A stretch of DNA of 64,000 nt from Billgrantia gudaonensis (GCF_900100195.1 NZ_FNES01000004.1:161209-225208), one strand, 5' to 3'; shown: positions 1-8,949, numbered from the stretch's first letter. Numbers and translations are program-made. The notes: generated by a model from the sequence alone, not told the origin.

Positions 1-539
1 GTGGCGAGTGCAGTTCCCAAGTCATCACCACGAGCAGCGCTTATAGAAATGCTGATTTCTTGCCCATCATTAGCACCAACCTGAATACTAAAGCTTGTAT
101 CTGTTTGAGTGCCATCAGAAGCATTGTCAAAAATCGATCGACCGTTAAATTCGGCCTGCGAGGTCACTCGATCGATTTCCGCCAGGCGCTCGTTCACCTC
201 TTCCTGGATGGAGTCGATGTCCTGTGCGGTGTTGGTATCATTCTGAGCCTGTACGGTCAGCTCGCGGATACGCTGCAGGTTGTCGTTGATCTGGTCCAGG
301 GCGCCTTCGGCGGTCTGGGCCAGGGAGATACCGTCGTTGGCGTTTCGCGCCGCCTGGTTCAAGCCAGTGACGGTGCTGGTCATGCGGTTGGCGATGGCCT
401 GGCCGGCGGCATCGTCCTTGGCACCGTTGATGCGCAGGCCGGAGGAGAGGCGCTCCTGTGCCTGCTGAAGGGAGTTCTGAGCGCCCTTCAGGTTGTTCTG
501 CCCGATCAGGGCGGTGATGTTGGTATTGATCACGGACAT
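1..539 (-). CDS. fliC: Flagellin, N-terminal part (gene cut by window start)
   Basis: This is the main filament subunit, exported by the flagellar type III apparatus. The visible 179 residues start [17 protein letters not shown] and include the conserved flagellin N-terminal helices: the [20 protein letters not shown] stretch, then [24 protein letters not shown] and the ELTVQAQND region. The ATG at 539 is preceded by GAAGGA about 8 bases upstream, which fixes the start. A consensus sigma-28 promoter lies about 100 bases upstream. From about position 140 down to 1 the DNA becomes clearly richer in A+T, where the protein leaves the conserved D1 domain and enters the variable, surface-exposed part. 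The C-terminus lies outside the window. Flagellin identity is certain; copy number in the genome is unknown. Confidence 0.97.
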   Translation of the reverse strand, partial: MSVINTNITALIGQNNLKGAQNSLQQAQERLSSGLRINGAKDDAAGQAIANRMTSTVTGLNQAARNANDGISLAQTAEGALDQINDNLQRIRELTVQAQNDTNTAQDIDSIQEEVNERLAEIDRVTSQAEFNGRSIFDNASDGTQTDTSFSIQVGANDGQEISISISAARGDDLGTALA

Positions 540-632
540 GAGATCATTCCTTCTTCGTTGAGGGCTCCATTGGCTGCCCCGAGCCTGCAACGGTGGGGCC
601 TGCCGCAACGGCGCCAGTGGCCGTTACTCTCT

Positions 633-659
633 ATAACGGCCAATGAGCGTTTGACTTTA
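633..659 (-). promoter_or_regulatory. Sigma-28 promoter of fliC
   Basis: On the minus strand the -35 element TAAAGTCA (652-659) and the -10 element GCCGTTAT (633-640) are separated by exactly 11 bases. The known FliA consensus is TAAAGTTT-N11-GCCGATAA. It lies about 95 bases upstream of the flagellin ATG, a usual distance for a class-3 flagellar gene. Confidence 0.9.
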
Positions 660-757
660 GGGTGAAGTAGGAATTTTCCGCATTGCCGGCAAGGGCAGCC
701 GCACGCCAACCCAAGGAGCCGCGATGAACGGCGCCAATCGACCAAGGCCTGAAATAG

Positions 758-781
758 CGATGCGCCCAGGCGGGCGCATCG
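758..781 (-). terminator. Hairpin terminator after fliD (first copy)
   Basis: A perfect 10-bp stem (CGATGCGCCC / GGGCGCATCG) with a 4-base loop lies 26 bases beyond the fliD stop codon. The following minus-strand bases, CTATTTC, give only a weak U tract. It would separate the fliD transcript from fliC. Confidence 0.7.
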
Positions 782-807
782 GGAAGGAGATCGAGGGAGG
801 AGCTGCG

Positions 808-2181
808 CTAGTTCTGGCTGAACTGGTTGTTCAGCATGGTGAGCTGCTGCCCGAGATAGGAGCTGACAGAGTTCATCTGGGCGATCAGACCATCCAGCTG
901 GCTGAACTGCTTGCGGTAACGGTCGATCGTGCGCTCGATGCTCTGTTCGGTGCGGTCATAGCGCCGCTCCAGGCTGCTGACCTGGGTTTCCGAGCTGCTG
1001 ATGGCGCTCTGAATCGTCCCGTCATCACCCAGCATGCGTCCTAGCGTTCCTTCCAGACGACCGGCCATGCCGGCTTCCTCGCTATCGCCGGCGAAGAAGT
1101 CGACCAGGGCCTGAGGGTTGTCGGCCAAGGCCTCATCCAGCTTGTCGGCATCCATCTCCAGTCGCCCGTTCGCCTGGAGGGAAATCCCCAACTGCGAGAG
1201 CATGGTGATGTCGCCGCCGGCTACCGGGTCGACCAGGTTGCGGCTCAACTGGCTTTCGACATTGCGCACGGTACGGTCGCCAACCAGCTCGCCGGCCGTC
1301 TCCGCATCGCCGGTCACGTTGGTCATGCGGCCCACGGTGGACTTCATCTCGTTGTAGGCATCGACGAACGCCGTTACCGCCTCCTTGACCGATTCGCGGT
1401 CGCGCTCCACCACGAGACTCATGGTTTCACCCGAGGCGCTCGGGTCGAGCGTCAGAGTCACCCCCTGGATGGCTCCTTCCACCGTGTTGGTGGTGCTGGT
1501 GATTTCGATGCCATTGATATCGAGCAGTGCATCGCGCCCGGGTTGGTGGGTATCGGGGTCGCCAGCCAGCGTCACGCCGCCCTCCAGGCCGGAGAAGGCC
1601 ATGTCTTTGACGCCGGCATCGGCACCGCTCTCCCGGGAGCTGAGCACCAGGCGATGGTCGGCACCATCGAAAATGATCGACGCATCCACGCCCGCCTCGG
1701 CATCGGCATTGACGGCATCGCGAATCTCTTCCAGGGTGGCGCCTGGCGTCAAGGCGATGTCCTTGGTGGTGTCGTCGCCGAAGGTCACCGTGAGCTTCGG
1801 GTCGATGGCATCCGCTGCGATCTGAGTCGTTTCGAGGTCGGCGACTCCCGTGCTAGCCAAGCTGCCCGCGCGAGCGGTATGAGTAACGGTAACCTCGTAG
1901 CGGCCGGGGCTGGCCTCTTCGGTGGTGGTAGCCGTCATGCCCTCGCCCTGCACGCTGGCGGAAAGACTCTGATAGAGGCCGCCATCGTTGAGTTTGGCCA
2001 CGGCGTCCTGCAGTTTGCTGAGGCCTGACTGCAACCGGCCATAGGCCGATATCTTGCCCTGCTCCTGGGTCTTCTGAGCAGTGATGGGCTGCAGTTTCTG
2101 GCGCTCGGCGGCGCGCAACTGGTCGAGCAGCCCGCTGAGATCGAGACCTGAACCAACGCCAAGGGATGAGATACTTGCCAT
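808..2181 (-). CDS. fliD: Flagellar filament cap protein FliD, copy 1
   Basis: FliD forms the pentameric cap at the filament tip that folds incoming flagellin. The 457-residue protein starts MASISSLGVGSGLDLSGLLDQL, the typical FliD N-terminal export and coiled-coil region. It ends in the matching C-terminal coiled coil (about residues 395-457, SLERRYDRTEQSIERTIDRY then MNSVSSYL). The reading frame is open for 36 more codons upstream, but those overlap the promoter, and an AAGG element sits about 9 bases before the ATG at 2181. A second FliD lies directly upstream on the same strand; the two share their first 17 residues almost exactly and their C-terminal 60 residues strongly, while the central exposed domains differ. 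No fliS or fliT is seen next to them. Confidence 0.95.
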   Translation of the reverse strand: MASISSLGVGSGLDLSGLLDQLRAAERQKLQPITAQKTQEQGKISAYGRLQSGLSKLQDAVAKLNDGGLYQSLSASVQGEGMTATTTEEASPGRYEVTVTHTARAGSLASTGVADLETTQIAADAIDPKLTVTFGDDTTKDIALTPGATLEEIRDAVNADAEAGVDASIIFDGADHRLVLSSRESGADAGVKDMAFSGLEGGVTLAGDPDTHQPGRDALLDINGIEITSTTNTVEGAIQGVTLTLDPSASGETMSLVVERDRESVKEAVTAFVDAYNEMKSTVGRMTNVTGDAETAGELVGDRTVRNVESQLSRNLVDPVAGGDITMLSQLGISLQANGRLEMDADKLDEALADNPQALVDFFAGDSEEAGMAGRLEGTLGRMLGDDGTIQSAISSSETQVSSLERRYDRTEQSIERTIDRYRKQFSQLDGLIAQMNSVSSYLGQQLTMLNNQFSQN

Positions 2182-2228
2182 GGTAGTTGACCTTCCGTGA
2201 ACACCCAACATGGGCCTTGTAAAGGGGC

Positions 2229-2255
2229 TTATCGGCAACCTTGGCGAAAACTTTA
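2229..2255 (-). promoter_or_regulatory. Sigma-28 promoter of fliD copy 1
   Basis: On the minus strand TAAAGTTT (2248-2255), 11 bases, then GCCGATAA (2229-2236). This is an exact match to the FliA consensus. The -35 box begins three bases after the terminator of the upstream fliD copy. Confidence 0.95.
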
Positions 2256-2258
2256 AAG

Positions 2259-2282
2259 AAAAAACCCCGGCCGAAACCAGGG
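2259..2282 (-). terminator. Rho-independent terminator after fliD copy 2
   Basis: On the minus strand a 6-bp stem (CCCTGG / CCGGGG, one G-U pair) with a 6-base loop is followed directly by six T residues. It lies about 30 bases after the second fliD stop codon and separates the two fliD transcripts. Confidence 0.85.
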
Positions 2283-2312
2283 TCATCAAACGCGAGGATT
2301 CAGACTGGCAAC

Positions 2313-3677
2313 CTACAACAGGCCGCCGGACTGGCCACCGCCCAGGTTGCTCAGCTGCTGGGTGAGGTAGGAACTGGTCTGGTTCATTTCGGCGACCATG
2401 CCATCGAGCTGGCTGAACTGGGTGCGGTAGCGGTCGATCGTCTGCTCGATGCTGTCTTCCACACGGGCATAGCGATCGTTGAGGCTATCGATGCGGTTTT
2501 CGGCACCGTCGAGGGAGGTGGTCAGAGCACCATTCTCGCTGGTCAGTTGCTCGGCCGTCTCGGTTACGCGCCCGGCCAGGCCGGGCGAGGTTTCGTCACC
2601 GGCAAAGTAGGCTTCCACGGCGGCCGGATCCTCGGCGAGTGCGGTATCCAGCTTGCCCTCGTCGAGTTCGAGCGTGCCGTCGACGGTCATCGACAGCCCC
2701 ACGTCGGAGAGCAAGCTTTGTTCGCCATCCACGCTCACCCCGGCAGCGAGGTCGCTGCGCAGGCGCGACTCGATGGTGCGCACGGCGTTGTCGCCGATCA
2801 GCGCGCCTGCCTCGCCCTCTTCACCGTTGAAGGCACTCAGGCTTCCGGCCGTGCCCTTCAGGTCGTTGTAACTCTCCACGAAACCGGTTACCGCTTCGCG
2901 GATCGAGTCGTCGTCTCGGGCCACGCTGAGGGTCCCGGAACCTTGCTGCTCGAGGTTCAACGTGACGCCCTGTATGGCGTCTTCGACCTGATTGGTGGTA
3001 CTGGAGATCGCGATACCGTTCACGTCCAGGCTGGCATCCTGGCCGGCCTGGGCCACGGTGGCATCGGTCAGGGTCGCCTGATCGGCCACGGTGGCGAAAT
3101 TGGTACCGGTGATGCTGGCCTGCTGCCCGGTATCTTCGGACATCAGTGCCAGCCGGTAACCCTCGCCGTCATTGACGATGGAGGCATTCACCGCGGCTTC
3201 GGAATCGGCATTCACGGCATCGCGGATGTCTTCCAGCGTGCTATCGGCGGCAATCGTCACCGTGGTATCGAGGGTGGCATCCTCGAAGGTGAGATCGAGG
3301 TCGGTGGCGCCACTGCTGATCTCGGCGGTGGGGTCGCTCACCCGCTGGGTGGCCAGGCTACCGGCGGTGGCCAGATCGTTGACCGTGACGCTGTACTCGC
3401 CCGTTGCGGCATCGCTGTTCGCCGCGGCCTCGAAGGCATCGCCGGTGACACTGGCGTTATGGCCTTGGAATAGCGATGAATCGCTGAGCTTGCTGGCCGC
3501 ATCCTGAAAGGAAGATAGCGAACTCTGCAACTCGCCATAGGCGGAGATCTTGACTTCCTGCTCCTGGACTTGCTGCTGGATGGGCTGAAGCTTTGCCCGC
3601 TCCGCCTCCTGCAACTGACTGAGCAAGCCGTTCAGATCGAGCCCGGAACCCACGCCGAGCGATGAAATACTAGCCAT
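2313..3677 (-). CDS. fliD: Flagellar filament cap protein FliD, copy 2
   Basis: This second complete cap protein (454 residues) starts MASISSLGVGSGLDLNGLLSQL and ends in a coiled coil with the same DSIEQTIDRYRTQFSQLDG pattern as copy 1. The middle (about residues 80-380) is diverged, with Thr/Ala/Asp-rich sequence typical of exposed FliD domains. The start at 3677 follows an AAAGG element by about 9 bases. The frame runs further upstream but those codons overlap the promoter. It has its own promoter and terminator. The two copies look like an old tandem duplication whose ends were kept for export and assembly. Whether both make caps, or one serves a different flagellin, cannot be told from sequence. 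Confidence 0.94.
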   Translation of the reverse strand: MASISSLGVGSGLDLNGLLSQLQEAERAKLQPIQQQVQEQEVKISAYGELQSSLSSFQDAASKLSDSSLFQGHNASVTGDAFEAAANSDAATGEYSVTVNDLATAGSLATQRVSDPTAEISSGATDLDLTFEDATLDTTVTIAADSTLEDIRDAVNADSEAAVNASIVNDGEGYRLALMSEDTGQQASITGTNFATVADQATLTDATVAQAGQDASLDVNGIAISSTTNQVEDAIQGVTLNLEQQGSGTLSVARDDDSIREAVTGFVESYNDLKGTAGSLSAFNGEEGEAGALIGDNAVRTIESRLRSDLAAGVSVDGEQSLLSDVGLSMTVDGTLELDEGKLDTALAEDPAAVEAYFAGDETSPGLAGRVTETAEQLTSENGALTTSLDGAENRIDSLNDRYARVEDSIEQTIDRYRTQFSQLDGMVAEMNQTSSYLTQQLSNLGGGQSGGLL

Positions 3678-3720
3678 ACGATACAGCCTTTGGCCGGTGA
3701 ATTTGCCTCCCGTTTTACCA

Positions 3721-3747
3721 GCATCGGCTGCTCGCTGGCGAACTTTA
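3721..3747 (-). promoter_or_regulatory. Sigma-28 promoter of fliD copy 2
   Basis: On the minus strand TAAAGTTC (3740-3747), 11 bases, then GCCGATGC (3721-3728), 44 bases upstream of the ATG. Confidence 0.88.
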
Positions 3748-3844
3748 GGAAGAATTTCGGTGCTATTGCAGTTGGATGCGTTCAGCCATGGCTCTAGCTG
3801 AACGGATTGACGGCCTTTGAATCCTAGGTTGCATGAAAAATGCC

Positions 3845-3871
3845 TAAAGTTCCCTGAGGCTAAGTCGATAT
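3845..3871 (+). promoter_or_regulatory. Sigma-28-like promoter ahead of the lipoprotein cluster
   Basis: On the plus strand TAAAGTTC (3845-3852), 11 bases, then GTCGATAT (3864-3871). The -35 is near-perfect and the -10 has two changes from GCCGATAA. It points into the 4062-8915 cluster with a leader of about 185 bases. The 384-base gene-free stretch 3678-4061 holds this site and the divergent fliD promoter; nothing else in it is recognised. Confidence 0.7.
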
Positions 3872-4061
3872 AGGTTTTGAGGCTCAGGAAGACGCCTCGA
3901 GGCCATGACCAGGGATCGGCAAGGCGCCAATGCGCGCTCCCCTTACCTGGCAACGTATCAGCAGTTGCCTCCCCATACGTCATCTTGCGCGTCTTCCTGC
4001 CTACCACGCCCCCACCGTCGGAGAACGGTCGGGCACGCTTGACGCTACGCAAGGGAAACGT

Positions 4062-5570
4062 ATGACACACACGATCAAGGCTCTGGCCGTCGCCACGCTG
4101 GCGCTGGGGCTGAGTGGCTGCGCCGCACACCAGCAGCGCAGCCAGATGGAAGCCTTCAACGCTGCCTGGGTGCAAGGCGATTACCTGGGAGCCGCTGCGA
4201 CCATGGAGGCCACGGCCACGCTGACGGGCGGCGACAAAGCGGAAGACAAGCAGCTACTCGAGCTGCTGCATCAGGCAGAAGCCCACCGCCTGGCCGGCGA
4301 CACGACTACAGCGATCAGCCTTTACGATCGCGCCGAAACGGGCATGAAGCTCGATGACACCACCGGTCTTGCCGCTGGGCTACTGGAGGGGGGCAAGTCG
4401 GTACTGCTCAACGACGCCGAGCGCGACTATACGCCCATGCTCGCCGAAACGGTGCTGGTCAACACCTACAAGGGGCTCGCTTTCCTGCAGGAAGGCAACG
4501 GCGACCATGCACGCATCGAGTTCAACCGCGCCGACGACCGTACCCGCCGAGCAGTGGATACCTTCGCCGAGGAAATCGCCGCCCAGCAAGAGGCGATGGA
4601 CGAAGAAGCGGACGACCAGCAGCAATCGATCAGGCAGAGCCTGGAAAGCGACGAACTTCATGAAAGCATCGCCGACAACTATGGCGAGACCTCGCAGTGG
4701 AGCGTCTACCCCGAGTTCATCGTGCCCTCCGCCACCTACCTGCACGGTCTCTTCTTTCTGGCCAGCCGCGATGCCGGCGACCTGGAGCGCGCGGCCACTT
4801 CGCTGAAGCGCGTTGCCGAGATGAGCCCCGGCAACCGGACACTGGCTGCCGATGCCAAACTCGCCACGGCACTCGCTGCAGGCAAAGAAACGCGAGAGGC
4901 CCTGGGCAACCAAGTATGGGTAGTCTATGAGAACGGTCTTGGCCCGGTAGCCGAGGAAACGCGCTTCGACGTACCGCTGCTGCTCTTCCACGGCAATGCG
5001 ACTAGCCCCGCCTACACCGGCATCGCCCTGCCCCGCTATGCCAATCGTTCTGCGGTGAGCGAGCCCCTTACCCTGCGCGACGACAACGGCGAGACGATCG
5101 TTCCAGAGCCTTTTTCCGAGATGGGCAAGGTGATCCACACCGAAATGCAGGCACGCTTCCCGGCCGTGCTGGGCCGCGCCGTGGCCTCCGCGGCCATCAA
5201 GGCGCTGATCCAGAATGCCGCCGCAGAAGAGATGGGTGCCGTGGGTCAGCTCGGCACGGCGTTGTTCGCCGCCGCCACCACCCAGGCCGACCTGCGCAGC
5301 TGGCAAGCCATTCCCGATCACTGGCAAGTCGCCCGTGTGGCCCGTCCCGACTCCGGCCGGCTGACGCTCGAAGCCGATGGCACGGCCCTGGGCGAACTGA
5401 ACCTGCCCGATTGGCCCTACACCCTCGTCTACGTCAAGCGTCCCAGCGCTCACAGCCCGGCACAGGTATCGCTGATCGACCTACAGGGCGAGCACGGCGG
5501 CGAACAATTCTCGCTGCACGGCACGCCGAGCGACAACGAAACCGACGAATTGGTCGCAGACGCCACCTGA
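4062..5570 (+). CDS. COG3014-like outer-membrane lipoprotein with TPR-like helices
   Basis: A 502-residue predicted lipoprotein. The signal peptide MTHTIKALAVATLALGLSGC ends in the lipobox LSGC, with Ala after the Cys, which favours the outer membrane. The N-terminal half is helical and repeat-like (FNAAWVQGDYLGAAATME, AEAHRLAGDTTTAISLYDRAE, GLAFLQEGNGDHARIEFNRAD), resembling tetratricopeptide helices. A later stretch beginning VWVVYENGLGPVAEE matches what I recall of the COG3014 family, whose function is unknown. The ATG at 4062 follows AAGGGA; 44 open codons upstream carry no lipoprotein signal. It is the first gene of a four-gene cluster with LpoB-like and CsgG/FlgT-like products, and the sigma-28-like promoter upstream suggests a motility link. 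Confidence 0.85.
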   Translation: MTHTIKALAVATLALGLSGCAAHQQRSQMEAFNAAWVQGDYLGAAATMEATATLTGGDKAEDKQLLELLHQAEAHRLAGDTTTAISLYDRAETGMKLDDTTGLAAGLLEGGKSVLLNDAERDYTPMLAETVLVNTYKGLAFLQEGNGDHARIEFNRADDRTRRAVDTFAEEIAAQQEAMDEEADDQQQSIRQSLESDELHESIADNYGETSQWSVYPEFIVPSATYLHGLFFLASRDAGDLERAATSLKRVAEMSPGNRTLAADAKLATALAAGKETREALGNQVWVVYENGLGPVAEETRFDVPLLLFHGNATSPAYTGIALPRYANRSAVSEPLTLRDDNGETIVPEPFSEMGKVIHTEMQARFPAVLGRAVASAAIKALIQNAAAEEMGAVGQLGTALFAAATTQADLRSWQAIPDHWQVARVARPDSGRLTLEADGTALGELNLPDWPYTLVYVKRPSAHSPAQVSLIDLQGEHGGEQFSLHGTPSDNETDELVADAT

Positions 5571-5625
5571 CCGGGAACCGCGGCCATCACACCGATTTCT
5601 TTTCATCCATCCAAGGAATGACACC

Positions 5626-6225
5626 ATGAGACTCCCTCTCATCCTGCTCGCCAGCCTGGCCCTGCTGGCGGGTTGCGCCACCACCCCGCGCTACGTGGAC
5701 CCCGCCAACGACGACGGCCCAGTCAGCATGGCGCTGGATTATCGCGACTTCGAGAACGCCGCCCGCCGCTCGGTGGATTCCATGCTCGAGAGCGGCGCTG
5801 TGGACAATCCCAACGGCGGTCGCTACGTGCTGGTGGTCAGCCGCATCGTCAACGACACCATGCAACGCCTGGATACCGACCAACTGGTGAAGAAGATCCG
5901 CGTCGATCTGCTGCGCTCCGGTCGCGTGGTGACCACCACCGCCGTGGGCATCGATGGCGCCGAAGACGAGATGAACATGCTCTCGCGCACCCTGCGCGAC
6001 TCCGACGAATTCGATCAGCGTGGCGTGCAAAAGAAAGGCACCCTGCAGGCGCCCGACCTGAGCCTCTCCGGCAAGATCCTGCAGCGCAACCGCAAGGTGG
6101 GTCGTGAACAGCAGGTGGAGTACTACGTGCAGCTCTCCCTCACCGACCTGGCCACCGGCCTGGCGCTGTGGGAGGACGAGACCCAGGTCATCAAGCGGGG
6201 CTCCAACGCCTCGGTCAGCTGGTAA
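5626..6225 (+). CDS. LpoB-like lipoprotein
   Basis: A 199-residue lipoprotein with signal MRLPLILLASLALLAGC and lipobox LAGC, followed by a domain resembling LpoB (COG3417), the outer-membrane activator of PBP1B. Family-like features are the start of the domain (YRDFENAARRSVDSML), a central VLVVSRIVNDTMQRLDTDQL segment and the C-terminal LSLTDLATGLALWEDETQV strand pair typical of LpoB/CsgG folds. An AAGGA element lies about 8 bases before the ATG. It starts 55 bases after the COG3014-like gene, and its stop codon is embedded in the Shine-Dalgarno of the next gene. In this setting it may be part of an envelope complex and not the housekeeping LpoB. Confidence 0.85.
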   Translation: MRLPLILLASLALLAGCATTPRYVDPANDDGPVSMALDYRDFENAARRSVDSMLESGAVDNPNGGRYVLVVSRIVNDTMQRLDTDQLVKKIRVDLLRSGRVVTTTAVGIDGAEDEMNMLSRTLRDSDEFDQRGVQKKGTLQAPDLSLSGKILQRNRKVGREQQVEYYVQLSLTDLATGLALWEDETQVIKRGSNASVSW

Positions 6226-6234
6226 GGAGGCCCC

Positions 6235-7626
6235 ATGTTCGAACGCACGCTGAAACCGCTGACTGCCGCCATCGCGCTTGCCCTGCTGCTGCCGGCCACC
6301 GCAACGGCTCAGGAGCTGGCCGAGCAGAGCCGTGCCGCGCAAACGGACGCCGCCGCCACCCCACCCTCGCCGTTCTATGCCATCGACGAGGTCTCCCAGA
6401 GCGACGAGAAGATCCAGGCGTTCTTGCAAGATCGCGGCTGGGTACAAGGCGAGTCGGCCAACAACCCGGCGGGCGGTACTCTGGTCGTCGCCTCGGCGGA
6501 CATCGCCATGGACCCCACCAGCATCGACTTCAGCCAGGCACGCCTGATCGCCACCGAGGAGGCCTTCTTGCAGGCCATGGGCGAACTCGTCTCACAGGAC
6601 TCGGTGAACATCGGCAAGAGCATGGCTGACCGCTTCATGCAGAACGGCCTGCCGGAAGACGTGGCCGACACCAGCAACCTCGCCGACTTGGGCGAAGCCC
6701 TGGCGAGCCGCCTGGCCGAAGCCTCGGTACAGACCCTCAACAAGGTGATCGAGGAGCTCGGTGGCGATGCCAGCCAGCTCCCCCAGCTCAACCTGGCTGA
6801 GCGCAAGCAGCTGATCTATGACGAGTTCGTCACCGACACCACCTGGCGCGCCATGGGCGAGCTCTCCGGTATCGGCATCTTCGGCGTCATCGAGGAAGTG
6901 GGCGGCGATGGGCCGGTCGACAACGGCCGGGTGAGTGTTGTAGTCGTCAAGTCGGCGCGCTTCAGCGAGTTCGGCCGCCAGTTGCGCACCGGCGACGTGG
7001 CCCCGGGTCAGGCGATCCCGGTGGAGAGCATCCAGGCACGCCTGGCGCCCCAGCTCGAGGAAGGCACGCCTATGCTCGGCTACTTCGGTGTGCAGCCGAT
7101 CGTCGACGGCGAGGGCCGCTACGGCCTGCTCTCCTTCGGCATGGGGGCGCCGGCCCTGGTGCGCGGCAGCATGGACGAGTTCGCCATCAGTGCCGAGCTC
7201 GAAGCGGCACGCACCAGCGCCCAGATGATGGCCGACGGTTGGCTCGCCCAGTTCGCCAGCATGACCGTGCAGGGCCAGAAGGAGAGCACCAAGCGCAAAC
7301 TGCGCGAGCAGGTACGCGAGACCCGCGGCGACGGCAGCTCGCGACTTCTCACCGAAGAGGGGGTGGGCCGCATGGTCAACAGCGTCCTGCGATCCGAGGC
7401 CGACGCCCATCTGCAGGGCGTGCAGACCGTCGGGCAGTGGAACACCAGCGATCCCAGCACCGGCCACCCTTATCTCGGTTACGTGAAGTACTGGTCGCCG
7501 GGCACCTCGGCCAAAGCCCAGGGATTGACCGCGCGTGACGACACGGCCGAAAGCGCTTCCAGCAACGGCACGGCGCCGAGCACCCCGGCGAGCTCGCGGG
7601 CCACCGGCTCGTTCGGAGAGTGGTGA
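6235..7626 (+). CDS. Exported protein of unknown function (DUF6844-like)
   Basis: A 463-residue protein with a signal peptide (cleavage probably after ATATA, before QELAEQ) and no lipobox. Residues about 45-260 contain a run of short conserved-looking segments (AIDEVSQSDEKIQAFLQDRGW, then a long helix through VSQDSVNIGKSMADRF). The C-terminus is Ser/Ala/Pro-rich. I recall a similar protein beside LpoB/CsgG-like genes in other gammaproteobacteria, but no function is known to me. The Shine-Dalgarno AGGAGG overlaps the upstream stop codon, implying translational coupling. It probably acts in the periplasm with its neighbours. Confidence 0.75.
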   Translation: MFERTLKPLTAAIALALLLPATATAQELAEQSRAAQTDAAATPPSPFYAIDEVSQSDEKIQAFLQDRGWVQGESANNPAGGTLVVASADIAMDPTSIDFSQARLIATEEAFLQAMGELVSQDSVNIGKSMADRFMQNGLPEDVADTSNLADLGEALASRLAEASVQTLNKVIEELGGDASQLPQLNLAERKQLIYDEFVTDTTWRAMGELSGIGIFGVIEEVGGDGPVDNGRVSVVVVKSARFSEFGRQLRTGDVAPGQAIPVESIQARLAPQLEEGTPMLGYFGVQPIVDGEGRYGLLSFGMGAPALVRGSMDEFAISAELEAARTSAQMMADGWLAQFASMTVQGQKESTKRKLREQVRETRGDGSSRLLTEEGVGRMVNSVLRSEADAHLQGVQTVGQWNTSDPSTGHPYLGYVKYWSPGTSAKAQGLTARDDTAESASSNGTAPSTPASSRATGSFGEW

Positions 7627-8915
7627 TGGGCAGTTTCAGAACGACCCTGCGGCTGCTGCTCTGGTTGCTGGTCGCTGCCCTGCCGCTGACCGCCCAGGGG
7701 GGCCTACAAACCCGCGTGGTGCAGGCCGAAGCCACGGGCGTAGATCGCGAAGAGGCGATCTTCAACGCTCTGGGCGAGGCCGTACGCCAGGTGCACGGCG
7801 CCCAGGTAGACGCCAGCCGCGAGCTGCGCCGCTCGATGAACCGTCTCTCGGTTCGCGACGGCGACGGACGCGAAGCCTCGGTCACTCATGAGTCGCAGGT
7901 GGAAAACGGCACCAAGGTACGCAGCCAGGGGCTGATCAGCGGCTATGACGTGCTCGAGGTAGCCCCTGCACCCGGGGGTGGTCAGTTGGCTCGACTCGAG
8001 GTGCGTGTGCCGGTGTACCGTGTGCCCGGCGCCGGCGCCCAGAGCAACCGCCGTCGCCTGGCCGTTTACCCGGTGGAGATCGACACCGCCCAGCTGAGGC
8101 TGGGAGGTGAAACGCTTGCCACTGGCGACGTCTCGGCGCGCCTCACCCAGTCACTGGTGCAGGCACTGGTCGGCTCGCGGCGTTTCAACGTGCTCGATCG
8201 CGACATGCAGCAGGCGATCCGCGCCGAGCAGGCGTTCGTCGCCTCGGGTCGCGTGCCGCTGGCCGAGAAGGCCATGCTGGGTCGCAACCTGGGCGCCGAC
8301 TACCTGGTGGTCACACGCCTCACCGAGCTCGACATGGTTCTGCGCGAGGTGGCCAACCCGATCACCGGAGAGCGCTCGCACGAAGGCGACGGCGTGGCCA
8401 CGCTGGAGGCGCGCGTGGTGATCCCGGCCACCGGCCAGATAATGTGGAGCCACACCCTGAGCACCGATCTCGCGGAGCTGGGTATCGACAGCCCTGCCAA
8501 CGGGGGCTTCGCCCAGCGGGTTTTCGATGCCCTGGGCAGCGAGCTCACCTTCCGTGCGCTGAACGTGATCTACCCCGTGCGCGTGGTGGAGAGTCGCGGC
8601 AACGAGATCGTGCTCAACCAGGGCGGCGTGATCGTCAAGCCCGGCCAGCGCTGGGCGGTATACGACATCGGCAAGACCTATTCGGATCCCTACCACGGCG
8701 AGAGCCTGGGACCGCGGGAGTCTTGGGTAGCCGACGTCGACATCACCCGCGTGGCCGACAAGGTCGCTCATGCGCGAATCGTCAGCGGCGCAGTGGAGGG
8801 CAATGGCCAGGTGCTTCGGCGCGTGGACGCTACCGGCAAGGCCACTCGCGAAGCCGAACGGGAAGCGGTGCGTGGCACCCGTGAGCGGGTCTGCCTGCCC
8901 ATGGATCCGTGCTGA
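7626..8915 (+). CDS. CsgG/FlgT-like exported protein
   Basis: A 429-residue exported protein (signal MGSFRTTLRLLLWLLVAALPLTAQ). Three parts are visible. Residues about 25-125 (EEAIFNALGEAVRQVHGAQVD, then a VRSQGLISGYDVLEV segment) resemble the FlgT N-terminal fold. Residues about 140-310 (LAVYPVEID, LTQSLVQALVGSRRFNVLDRD, LGADYLVVTRL, WSHTL) have the CsgG/TolB-like fold. Residues about 320-410 resemble a FlgT-type C-terminal domain. FlgT of Vibrio builds the H ring of the sodium-driven flagellum and CsgG is the curli secretion pore; either relation would place this protein in the outer envelope. The start is the ATG in the TGATG overlap with the upstream gene, with GGAGAG five bases before. 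Assignment between the families is not settled. Confidence 0.78.
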   Translation: MGSFRTTLRLLLWLLVAALPLTAQGGLQTRVVQAEATGVDREEAIFNALGEAVRQVHGAQVDASRELRRSMNRLSVRDGDGREASVTHESQVENGTKVRSQGLISGYDVLEVAPAPGGGQLARLEVRVPVYRVPGAGAQSNRRRLAVYPVEIDTAQLRLGGETLATGDVSARLTQSLVQALVGSRRFNVLDRDMQQAIRAEQAFVASGRVPLAEKAMLGRNLGADYLVVTRLTELDMVLREVANPITGERSHEGDGVATLEARVVIPATGQIMWSHTLSTDLAELGIDSPANGGFAQRVFDALGSELTFRALNVIYPVRVVESRGNEIVLNQGGVIVKPGQRWAVYDIGKTYSDPYHGESLGPRESWVADVDITRVADKVAHARIVSGAVEGNGQVLRRVDATGKATREAEREAVRGTRERVCLPMDPC

Positions 8916-8949
8916 TAGCGACGACTTCCATCGGCTCCACAAGACGACG

